Shown here: piece by piece, positions 22,870 to 33,442 of the stretch
Numbering within the stretch: the stretch's first letter is position 1
Layout of the letters: each line of letters begins with the position of its first letter
From: Schistosoma haematobium
Taxonomy: Eukaryota; Platyhelminthes; Trematoda; Strigeidida; Schistosomatidae
DNA length: 64,000 bases
Direction of reading: 5' to 3'
Assembly: GCF_000699445.3 (NCBI RefSeq)
Contig: NC_067200.1
Coordinates: forward strand, 3,450,450-3,514,449
Notes under the pieces: generated by a model
Database searches by the model: none
What the model was told of the DNA's origin: nothing
What the model saw: the letters and a program-made list of their open reading frames with translations, nothing else
Made by a program: the position numbers and the translations under genes

Positions 22870-25590
22870 CAGATTTGTGTAGTAAGGACAAAAGGCCTAC
22901 GGCCTATGTTATTCCTTTTCTAGTATGCTCCTGTGGGTGCCTAGTCTTCTCTTGAATAAACCAACTGAAGGTACGGACATCACTGCTTCGGGTAACAGGT
23001 TCCAAGGACTGATGACTTGTTGTGAAAACCTGTATGCCACGGGTATTTTGTTCGTTCTGGGCTTTTCTACTCGCCTGCTATGTCCTCTGAGATGTGTCGA
23101 TCTAGTGGGAGGAAAAATAGGATATATTAGGTCCAAAGTCATTTCACAACATTCCATGCATCAGAATCAAATTACCTCTTAATCTGTGGTAGAGCAGAGT
23201 AAGAAGGTCTATTTTTTCAAGCTGCTCTTTGTATTCTAAGCCCAAAAGTTTTGAAATTGCACGGGTAGCTGCCGTTTTTACTTTTTCCAAGATACCCGAG
23301 TCACCTTTTGATAAGAGACTTGCAGCCTGGACGCAGTTCTCAAGCTTAGTTCTCACTAAGGTTGTGTATACTGTGATGAACACGGTAGTATCTAACTTGG
23401 TGAATGTCCGTCTTAAAGCCTACAGGGTTCTAAAACTCTTAGCTGCAACCTCCAGGCAGTGGTCTGTGGTCTTAAGATCATGACTCACTCTCACTCCAAG
23501 ATGATTGTGGGACTGGACCACGGGTACAGGCACTTCCCGTACGTTGTACCTATTAACCTCTGTGTCCCCAAGGTGCATGTAGACATACTTTTACGCGTTG
23601 ATAGGCATCATTCACTTTTTAGACCAGTGAATCATATTGTTTAAGTCTGCCTGAAGAGCACATGCGTCTGCGTCTCCAGTTATTACTCGCCCGATTTTTA
23701 CATCGTCAGCGTATAATAACACTGGGGACTGTACTATACTTGGGAGTTCATTTGCACAGTATAAAAAGTAAAGGGCTTAGGACGGAACCTTGAGGTACTC
23801 CACTAAGTACTGGTCTTCAGATGGAGCACTTCTAATTTATTCTTACTTTCTTTCTACGACCTACTAGTAAATCCTTAAGCCAAATTGGGGAAGGTTCTGC
23901 AGTACCTAGATTTTCCAGCTTCAATGGTAGTCTATTAGTTAGCACCTTGTCAAAAGCCTTACTGAAGTCTACGTAGACAACATCCACTGAGTTTCCGTTG
24001 TCTAGCGTCTTTATCCAAAACTCCCTTGCTATAAGGAGGTTCGTTATACAAGATAGACCATTTCTAAAACCGTGTTGTCCTATGTTTAGCAAGTTATTGG
24101 TTTCCATAAATGCCGTTATGGTCCGTTTGACTATTCTTTCCAATATTTTAACTACAACATTGATGAGGCTTACAGGTTTGTTGTTTGATGGAAGTTGTCT
24201 TGATCCTGTTTTATGTATGTGAGTGACGATTGTGTCCTTCCAGTCCATAGGTAATACACCTTGGCCAAGTGACATATAGAATATCACAGTCAGTGGAGCC
24301 GCGATATATTGTGCAATACGTCTCAAGATTTCGGGATGTAGTTCATCTGGTGCTGTTGACTTCTTCATGTATAATGTGCTAAGAGCCTTAAGCACATCGT
24401 CTTGATCGAAGTCTAAAGTGAGCAGGTTGTTTGTTGACTCTTTATTTTGGTCTGGTTCTTTGCTAGAGGAGATTCCTGAGTGAAAACTGCCCCAAAATAG
24501 TCAGTCATAGCCTCTGTTTTTTCCTGATCTTCCTCTATCATTTCAGAATCACTCCCTTCCTTAATTAGGTTGGGAATCCAATGATGCATCTTTGTTTTGT
24601 AGTTAATGTACGAGAATATTCTCTTGGGTTGCTTGAGTGCAGATTGTGCCAACTGCATTTCATATTCTTTGAGCTTCCCGAATTTTAGTTATACACGTGT
24701 TTCTTACTGATCTGTAGCGTTCCATCGTACCTGCTGTGCCAAGGCGGATGGCAATATCCTAACATTTCTTCTTTTGTCTTAGTAAACGTCGAATATTCCG
24801 GCCTATCCAGGGATGGCTGTGCTTCTTCTTTGGAACTATCCAGGGTATGTATGGTTGAGTTAATGATACCTTTGAGTCAATTTCCCAGTTTTCAGCCGAT
24901 GCTGTGGAGTTGATTGCCTCCATATCTGCCTCCCATATATTAGGACGGACTGGCGCGACTGTTTGACAAGCAATCTCAGCCATGAATTTGAATAATATGA
25001 CTGCATGGTCACTTCTCCCTAGTGGTGGGAGGAAAGTCATTTGACTAACGTTATCACCGTATGTGAAGACTAAATCTAAAAGAGAAGAAGGGTTTCGTAA
25101 GTCATGTCTTGTGGGATTTCCAATGTGTTAGAATCAAGCTGATCCAATCGAGGTTTCCAACAGTTTGCAATCGAACAACGTTATCGATGACCCTGCTTCT
25201 AAGTTAACACAGTTTATATATGATGCATTAAAGTTGCCTACTACAAAGCTTTTACCCTTGTTACACCAGGACTTAAGTTTACTTAGGAGAAAATCATCTG
25301 CTATACATTCTGGACTGCGATATACTACAACTAATTCAATATCTTGCCGTCTACATTTCAGCTTGCATCGCACCAGTTCTCATGTCTCTGAAACATGTGC
25401 CACTGTTTCAGCCGCTCTTATGGTTAGGGTAATTTTCGTGTAAAGAATAACCCCGCCTCCCCTATGGTTTAATCTGTCAGCCCTACTGGATAAAAAACCA
25501 GTCAACTGAATTTCATTATCTAATACTTCTGACGTTAACCAAGTTTCTGAGACAGCAATAACATCCGGATTCAGACCTGATGTCACTTAG
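22870..25590 (-). pseudogene. CR1-like LINE, minus-strand arm of the tail-to-tail pair
   Basis: Read on the minus strand: endonuclease pieces (25586-25380 VIAVSETWLTSEVLDNEIQL; 25373-25134 IELVVVYRSPE...FVVGNFNA; 25040-24759 GRSDHAVILFKF), linker (24658-24413), RT (24395-23832 with [44 protein letters not shown]), catalytic region and C-terminal block (23383-22909, ending LFKRRLGTHRSILEKE), then the 3' UTR to about 22870. It is more complete than its plus-strand sister but still has frameshifts and a weakened Pro-Gln-Gly/YADD region. It seems 5'-truncated or decayed beyond 25590. Confidence 0.85.
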
Positions 25591-25866
25591 TACAACAGTT
25601 ATTGGTCTGCCACGACAGGGGATTTAACAGTGTTATCAACATATTTACCCCTCATCAATCGAACTTAATCGTGATCCGGTCTATCATGTGTTTGCGCGGA
25701 TATAAAAAAGAAAATCTGGGGTAAACCTTCGTCAGCATGTCTATATAACGTTCTGTTTACCAATATTGTTTCGTCTTGGTCATATCTATTTCATCCTCAG
25801 AAGACTATCAGATTAGGCAATAAATTCCTCTAGTTTTTACTACTACTTGGTTTATTTTATTTTGAC

Positions 25867-26391
25867 ACATTTATTGGTACAGGGAGGCACCAAATACATA
25901 TGCTCCACACAGATCTTTTATTTGTTTCAACACATACATAATGGTAAAAAGAGGCACCAAATACATATGCGCCACACAAATCTCATTCGATATGTGTGAG
26001 GGCTGTGATACTGCCCGGGTGCCCAAACCGAAGCAGGTGGTTATCTTAGGGGGCCACACCCCGAGCCTTCGACATGAAGGTCTGATCCACAAGGCAGTGG
26101 AGCATCGTGAGGAGATGCAGTCCCATGGTAGCTGGTGACCAACAATTGGTTCATACGCCATTTGTTCCCTCAGGATACTGGAGCCCATGTGCACCATTGG
26201 TTTGGGATCCGGTTAAAGCGCCGGACATTCGCTTTTCGTCCTCTCATTTTCGTAAACAACACCCCCGCCACGAGAAGGCAGTGAGTAGGACTTCCCTGCC
26301 AGAGGCTGTAAACGCGTGTCCATGTGAGGGCATTTCGAGAGGGAGAGCGGACTCTCCCCACTCTCGGCCATACCAGGGCATTTGGGGGTCT
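25867..26391 (-). mobile_element. short RTE-derived head-tail element, copy 2, with duplicated tail
   Basis: On the plus strand a LINE-type 3' tail ('ttggtacagggaggcacc...') occurs twice (25867-25915 and 25929-25980). The second is followed directly by the conserved head module, ending at 'ggcatttggggg' (26391). Read on the minus strand it is head then tail, with nothing between. Confidence 0.8.
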
Positions 26392-26874
26392 CATTTGATA
26401 TGTTTTTTTACTTGGTTTATAGAAGCATGTCGATAATCCAAGGCAGTAAATTAAGATAGGCATGGTCCATACAATTACTGAGCACTAGTGGGGAATTAAC
26501 TCATTTACCAAGTACAAATTTATGTGCTCATCTATGGGTCGTACTAGGTGCACATCAAAAGTGCCTGTCGACTCAATGTTCAGTTCCCAACTCGCAAATA
26601 AATAAGTCACAGAGAACTGAACCACAGAATGTCATTGTCTTCAGACTAGTAAATTCTGATCTCCCTCCTAACTGTCAGGTTTGGCTTGTTACAGTTGTCT
26701 ACCAAACACGTTAGGTGGCAAGTGTGCCTGGGTTTGCTTAGGTTTTGGTAAAAATAAACCTTGAATAAAAACTGACTTGACACATTCATCTAAATATTTT
26801 GATGAGACTATTTTCCTAGAATTCCCTTGAGTATAGGCTGTCATAATAATAATGGTCTCTACTTTTTTCGCCGT

Positions 26875-29735
26875 CTTTTCGAACATAATTTTAGATAATG
26901 TTGTTGTAGGCGAGTGCAGCCCGGATGCAATCAAGGATGAGTTTTACCACCAGTTATCTGTTCTCCAGAAAGTGCGTTCGACAGATATTGTAGTACTAGC
27001 CGGAGACTTGAATGCTCAGGTCGGGCGTCTAGGCACAGAAGAAAGTCGTTTAGGTGGACGATGAGGACTTGTTTGTCGCAGGTCATAACGGGGACCGTCT
27101 ACTGCAACTGCACACAGACCACAACCTGTTTCTGGCTAGCACTAACTTTCGGCACAGTCATCGCCGATGTGCCACCTAGCGTCCTCCCTCTGCATCTCAA
27201 GCCTGGACTCAGATTGATCACATCGCGATCAGCTACCGCAGGCGTGGTTGTGTACAAGACTGCCGCTCCTTTTGGAGTACCTATCTGGACTCTGAACATG
27301 CCTTGGTCTGCGCCAATCTTACCGTACTTTTCAGTGAACAACGAAGTGACCGCCACCAACGGATTGATGTTAGCAAACTGGTTGCAACTTCTGTTGCTAG
27401 TAGGTATCGAACCGAGCTAGTTTCTAGGCTAGCTACCATTCCACCGAAAAGTATAGATGAGCATTAGTTGCAATTGCATGACTCCATGAAAATGGAGGGT
27501 ACAGTTAGTTGTGGGTTCGCGAAACGTCCCGCTTATAAGCACTGGGTTTCTTCAGGTTCCTTACAACCCGTCGGTCTACTCCGGGTAACCGTGAGTTTGA
27601 CCACAAACGAAAGATGTTACGTAAGGAAATTGGGCAAGGCTTGCGTAAAGACCGAGAAGCCTGGTGGTCGAAGCGTGCTAATGAGCTGGAAGCAGCAGCT
27701 GCATCTGGTAATTACCGAAAGCTCTTCTAACTCATCCGAGCCACTGGTAGCACGAAGTCTGGTGTGAGCGAAACAATCTGCGAGGATGATTGGATGCCAG
27801 TCACTAACATTCATCGGCGTCTTGGACGATGGGCAGAATTTTTTGAAGGGCAGTTCAACTGGCCTGCTGCTCGGGCAACATCAGTCAGACTGTCCTGCCC
27901 TCCATGGCCGGTGACGACTGATCCACCAAATGTGGCGGAAGTCCGCAAGGAACTCCAACTCTTGAAGCGCCACAAATCACCTGGCCCAGATGACTTACCT
28001 CCGGCTCTTTTCAAAGATGGTGGTGACTTTCTGACTAAGGAACTGACTGTGTTGTTTACAAAGGTCTGGGAACTAGAGAGCGTACCAACGTCATGGAATG
28101 AGTCGATAGTTGTCCCTATCTTTAAAAAGGGTTCACGTCGTTCCTGTAACAAGTATCGGGGGATAAGTCTACTTCCGATTGCGTCCAAGCTATTGGCTTC
28201 CGTCATTCTTCGTAGGTTGTTCAAAACTCGAGAAAGATTGACTCGCGAGAAGCAGGCTGATTTTCGTTCTGGTCGAGGATGTACTGATCATATCTTCACC
28301 CTCCGCCAAATGTTAGAACACCGCCATACTTTTCAAAAGCCAACAATCGTATTGTTTCTTGACATTAGGGCTGCCTTCGATTCGTTGGACAGAACTGTTC
28401 TCTGGGATTGTCTATTGAGGAAGGGTGTGTCTGAGAAGTTTATTAGCATCCTAAAAGCCCTATATACAAATACCTCAGGCAGAGTGAGGGCATACAACCA
28501 CCTCTCTCCATTGTTCCATTCGAGCAGTGGGGTTAGCTAGGGTTACTCAATCTCACCATTCATTTTCAACTTTGCCATCGATGATATTCTGGAAACAGCT
28601 CTGATGGATGTAAGTAATGGTGGTGTGAATCTGTTGCCTGGAGAAAGACTTCTCGACCTTGAGTATGCAGATGATATTGTCTTACTGTGCGATAATGCTC
28701 AAGGCATGCAATCCGCACTTAATCAGTTGGCAATCAGTGTCCGTAGGTATGGTATGCGCTTTGCACCTTCGAAGTGCAAAGTAATTCTACAAGACTGGCA
28801 GGATTCAAATCCTGTACTCACCCTGGATGATGAGCAGATAGAAGTAGTCGAGAAGTTCGTGTATCTGGGTAGCTGCATAAGTGCTGGTGGGGGTGTGAAT
28901 GATGAGATCAATGCACGTATAGTAAAAGCCAGAGCGGCTTATGACAATCTGGGCCACCTTTGGCGCCTTCGTGATGTTAGCCTGGCTGTAAAAGGTCAAA
29001 TCTACAACGCGTCGGTGAGAGCAGTGTTGCTCTATGCTTGTGAAACCTGGTCTCCGAGTTGAGGACGTTAGACGACTCTCTGTGTTCGATCATCGTTGTC
29101 TCCGAAGGATTGCTGACATTCAGTGGCAACACCAAGTCAGTAATGCAGAGGTTCGGCATCGTGTGTTCGGGCACAGAGATGATAATGCAGTCGATGTCAC
29201 CATCTTGAAACACCGGCTTCGGTGGCTTGAACATGTTCTACGAATGTCGTCCCAGAGAATTCCACGTCATGCATTATTTGCCGACTCTGGGACTGGTTGG
29301 AAGAAGCGGAGAGGTGGTCAGTGCATGACATGGTGTCGTGGCATGAAAGAAAGCTGCAAAGGACTGGCTTCTGTTGGTCCTTCACGACTCCCTGGTTGGG
29401 GTACGAGAGATGGTGCTACACAGTGGCTAGAGACGTTATCAGATATGACTCAGAATAGAAGCCAGTGGCGATCCTGCTGTAACCTTCTTTTACTTTCTTC
29501 ATAAAAAGTGGTTGTGTCTCCCTTACCTGAAAGATTTCTTCCGATTGTACCTTTGCGTTTCCTGATTACTAGCACATTACCTTACACCAATCTCCTCGTT
29601 ATTGTTCTCATTTTTTTTACGCTCCTTACTTTTTTCTCTTCGAATTCTCATTGTTTTGTGTGGCGCATATATATTTGGTGCCCCCTTGTACCAATATTTA
29701 TGTGTTCAAATAAATAATAAATAAATAAGGCGAGT
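26875..29735 (+). pseudogene. RTE-like LINE, endonuclease to poly(A)-like tail
   Basis: The endonuclease end is at 26875-27060 (VVLAGDLNAQVGRLG), continuing over several frames to about 27760. RT, 27764-28540: KSPGPDDLPPALF, KKGSRRSCNKYRGISLLPI, LDIRAAFDSLDRTVLWDCL. A stop codon (28538-28540) replaces the conserved glutamine-glycine stretch before the palm. The catalytic LEYADDIVLL block is at 28655-28685, with ETW near 29045 before another frameshift. The C-terminal block, 29034-29504, has RRLSVFDHRCLRRIADIQW, RLRWLEHVLRM and GWGTRDGATQWLETLSDM. The 3' UTR ends 'caccaatatttatgtgttcaaataaat' and a (TAAA)n-like tail at 29709-29731. The same tail ends the short head-tail elements. Confidence 0.85.
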
Positions 29736-29974
29736 ATCTCGGGATATTTACTTTACTTGACACTTCTACAGTATCGTATTTTTCACATAACCTACTGCAG
29801 AAGTACAAGCAGTATTTATACTGTTTTGAACATACAGATCGTGTGATGAGTTAGTTTAATCCTCACTCCCGATCTATAAGAAAGAACAAGAATACCCTTT
29901 TTATAATCACAGAGGAATCAGTTCAACTAACATAATGTCTAAAATATTAACCTCAATAATAATTCAACGTCTAA

Positions 29975-30019
29975 CCTGAGAAAACCGAGCTGGTTTCAGA
30001 CCCGGACGTGGTTGTATAG
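29975..30019 (+). pseudogene. RTE-like LINE fragment, left of insertion copy 3
   Basis: Encodes a decayed RAGFRPGRGCI motif of the RT. The reading resumes after the inserted element at 30925 (GCIDQIFTLRQ), with the ten-base word ggttgtatag duplicated at the break. Confidence 0.7.
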
Positions 30020-30934
30020 TTTTATTTATTTATTTATTTATACACATAAATATTGGTACAGGAGGGCACCAAATATATATGCGCCACACAAAACAATGAG
30101 AATTTGCAGAGAAGGAAAAAAAAGGTAAGGAGCGTAAAAAAACGATAACGAATAGATTAGTGTAAGGCAGTGTAATAATAATAATAGGGGAAACAGAAAC
30201 GTACACTCAGAAGAGATTTTTCAGTTAATCAAGAAGCAAACACTTTTTATGAAGGAAGTAAAAGGTTACAGCAGGATCGCCACTGGCTTCTATTCTGACC
30301 CATATCTGATAACGTCTCTACTCGAGAACGTTTAGATAGAACCGAATCTCCACCATAGACGAGCTGCTGTATAAGTCGAAAAATAAGGATAGACGGAGTA
30401 GGAATAAAAGAGAGTGAATAAATGACGTAGTAAATAATAACAATAGTAATAATAATAATGTGAATCGTTTGATTAATAGTTGAAGCAAGAAAAGTATTTT
30501 CCATAATTATCGACAGTTCATCATATTTGTGTGCGGGCTGTGATACTGCTCGGATGCCCAAACCGAAGCAGGTGGTTATCTTAGGGGGCCACACCCCGAG
30601 CCTTCGACATGAAGGTCTGATCCACAAGGCAGTGGAGCATCGTGAGGAGATGCAGTCCCATGGTAGCCGGTGACCAACGATTGGTTCATACGCCATTTGT
30701 TCCCTCAGGATACTGGAGCCCATGTGCACCATTGGTTTGGGATCCGGTTAAAGCGCCGGACATCCGCTTTTCGTCCTCTCATTTTCGTAAACAACACCCC
30801 CGCCACGAGAAGGCAGTGAGTAGGACTTCCTGCCAGAGGCTGTAAACACGTGACCGTGTGAGAGCATTTCGAGAGGGAGGGCGAACCCACCCCGCTCTCG
30901 GCCATACCAGGGCATTTGGGGGCTGGTTGTATAG
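30010..30934. repeat. 10-bp target site duplication (ggttgtatag) around copy 3
   Basis: ggttgtatag occurs at 30010-30019 and again at 30925-30934, directly flanking the inserted element. Confidence 0.85.
30020..30924 (-). mobile_element. RTE-derived element, intermediate internal deletion, copy 3
   Basis: Read on the minus strand: the head starting AGCCCCCAAATGCCC (30924), the conserved module, about 180 nt of AT-rich sequence, then the end of the parent LINE ORF (LSDMGQNRSQWRSCCNLLL, near 30310-30247), its 3' UTR and the TAAA-like tail at 30020. A single frame of 161 codons (30732-30247) spans head to ORF end. The perfect target duplication shows it moved as one unit, linking the head module to the LINE 3' end. 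Confidence 0.85.
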
Positions 30935-31835
30935 ACCAAATATTCACCCTTCGGCAGATTATGGGACATAGACAATTTTCGGCGTCTACCTCTGGTTGTG
31001 TTCCTTGACCTTAAGGTGGCGCTCGACTTCAGTGATCATGAGATTCTGTGGCAGTGTCTGTCATTAAAAGGCGTACCAAAGTACATGAACCCTGTACAGG
31101 CCCTCTACTTGAACGCTACTGGTCGAGTCAGATCTTCTGAGGAAAAGTCGTCGGCATTGGTTGCTGTAAGTGGTGTTCATCAGGGTTGTCTGCCTTATCT
31201 ATTCTTATTTAACATTGTCATATACATGATATAGAGATAACGCTTTATTCGTCTGACATTTTAGGACTTGACCTTCCACTAGAATATTCACTTTTTGATT
31301 TAGAATACGTGGATCATGTAATTTTGTTTGATGAAGACGATGACAAAATGCAGTTTTTTGACCACCTTAAGGAACAATGAAAATTTGTTTGGGATGTGAT
31401 TGTCTCCTTTCAAATGCAAAATGGTGCTTTAGGATTGGGTCATGGCTTTTGAATGGATGTTAGGGAGTGGAGTAATTGAATGCATCGACTGCTTCACTTA
31501 TCTCGATAGTCTCATCAATCCTGGTGGTCTAGTGTTTGACAAAATCTCGACACGGATTCAGAATTCTTGGTTTAGCAGTAGAATACTAGGTGAGAATGGC
31601 AAGTTGATTGATAGGCTGGTGAGTCTCTATCAACCGAGGTGGTTGGGCATACGTAACACATGTCCCAACCACCGCTTACCTCAACGGGCGATGTTGATCG
31701 GTATATGCGTTGGGTGGAAACAAGCTAGGGACGGCCAAACCAAAACATGGCATCAGTTCATGAAGTCATCGACAGTCGACCTTGGCCATGCTTTTAGGTG
31801 TAAACTACGCGGTTGAGGTTCGCTTGCTCATTTTG
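30925..31835 (+). pseudogene. RTE-like LINE fragment, right of insertion copy 3
   Basis: RT continues: CIDQIFTLRQIM, LDLKVALDFSDHEILW (palm), VSGVHQGCLPYLFLFNIVI, a decayed catalytic region near 31300, then thumb and connection (IECIDCFTYLDSLINPGGLV, 31460-31530; RTQIQNSW). The C-terminal part is 31590-31815 ([25 protein letters not shown]). Many stops and internal losses. Confidence 0.75.
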
Positions 31836-31947
31836 TCTAGCAGTTATAGACTTCAAATTACACGGTGCAGGTCCATCCATACTTTGTCTTCCCCCAAATT
31901 CTAAATTCATAATTTCCATGTTTTTATTTCACTAATTTAGTTTTTGA

Positions 31948-32441
31948 GAGTGGGGAGAGTCCACTCTCCCTCTCTAAATGCTCTCACATGGACACGCGTA
32001 TATAGCCTCTGGCAGGGAAGTCCTACTCACTGCCTTCTCGTGGCGGGGGTGTTATTTGCGAAATTGAGAGAACGAAAAGCGAATGTCCGGCGCTTCAACT
32101 GGGTTGGTGGACATAGAGAGTCCACTTAGGGGAGTTGGAAAACCCTGATTCCAAACCAATGGTGCGCATGGGCTCCATTACCCTAAGGGAACAAATAGCG
32201 TATGAAGCAGTTATTGGTCACCGGCTACCATGGGACTGTATCTCCTTATGATGCTCCACTGCCTTGTGGATCAGATCTTCAGGTCGAAGGCTCTGGGTGT
32301 GGCTTCCTAAGATAACCACCTGCTTCGATTTGGGCACCTGGAGAGTATCACAGCCCTCATACATATCAAATGAGATTTGTGTGGCGCATATGTATTTGTT
32401 GCCTCCTTGTACCAATATTTATGTGTTAAAATAAATTAATT
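31948..32441 (+). mobile_element. short RTE-derived head-tail element, copy 4
   Basis: Plus-strand orientation: the head module (from 'gagagtggggagagtcc') is followed by the shared tail ('gtgtggcgcatatgtatttgttgcctccttgtaccaatatttatg') and an A-rich end at about 32441. The first bases of the head (AGCCCCC) are not present. Confidence 0.8.
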
Positions 32442-32444
32442 TAT

Positions 32445-33381
32445 AGTTTCTCGGAACGTATGTTCAATACCTAATTTCCCCTATTACCACTGATACTTTT
32501 ACTACCTCTGCTATTGTGGGATTTGGTCTGATAATCTCATCTGTGTATGGCAATTTGAACCGATGTGCATATGTACCGGGTTCTGTGTCGTAACTGACTG
32601 AATGACTGACTTACTTTGTCTTCATTCACCGTACAGATTCCTTCGTTGAGCTTTTTATCTGGATATCCAATTGTTCTTTGATGTTACTGGTGTATTGACT
32701 TGATTTACCTTTTCTATTTCACGAAAGGAGTTCTTCACTCTGCTTCGTGACACAATTATTCTAAAACTACGAATAACACACATTTTACTGATGCTCAAGT
32801 ACAATTTTTTGTTATGCTGAATAAGCCCAGTTATTTCAGAATACTTTGCATATGTTTATCTAAATGTCTCATGGCCTTTTCGTCCAAGATATTCAGCCAA
32901 ATTACTTGACTATATCTACGTTATAAGCTTTTAGTGCTTAAAAATTCAGCTTAAGTAATCTATTTATGATGAGAAAGCTCGACACCATTTGTTTGTGTCC
33001 CAACAGACTAACATGTAGGTGTAATCCATAATAAATTCGTTTGCCGAACTTACAATCCCATTAAAGCATTTTGGATAGATGCCTTAGTGCTAACTGATGA
33101 TGAGTTACTTTTATTAGCGAGCATCTATTTACAAGGGAGAGTTATTGTGGTTAATTTTATAATGTTGTCCCATTCGTGTTGATAATCTAGGGATACATGT
33201 TTATACCTTTGTTGGAAGTCAATATAGTAGATAGATTTGTAAGTTGGTTTAGAAATATTAAGTCCAACCGTCGTAATTGTTATCATCAACCAATTACCCT
33301 CTGCATATAATTCTGATATAATTTGGACAAGTAATATTCATATATTTTGATAATCGTTGATTAATGATCTTCATTTTTTAG
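32445..33381. other. AT-rich sequence upstream of the GTPBP1 start exon
   Basis: Holds a short LINE tail remnant at about 32560-32605 ('ccgatgtgcatatgtaccgggt', then '(ctga)n') but otherwise no recognisable feature. Any promoter or 5' UTR exon of GTPBP1 could lie here, but none can be supported. Confidence 0.4.
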
Positions 33382-33393
33382 GCTTTTTCTCGA

Positions 33394-33438
33394 ATGAGTT
33401 CTGTGATTAATATTATTCCCGTGGAGACTGATATTTAA
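33394..33438 (+). CDS. upstream ORF in the GTPBP1 leader, 14 residues
   Basis: ATG at 33394 opens MSSVINIIPVETDI and stops at 33436-33438, four nt before the GTPBP1 ATG (33443), in a different frame. Both lie in the exon starting after an AG at 33380-33381. Its use would lower or regulate GTPBP1 translation; this is inference from position only. Confidence 0.35.
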   Translation: MSSVINIIPVETDI

Positions 33439-33442
33439 AATT

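Noticed and set aside
26689..26934. 81-codon minus-strand ORF
   Set aside because: No recognisable motif; it overlaps the opposite-strand LINE endonuclease end.
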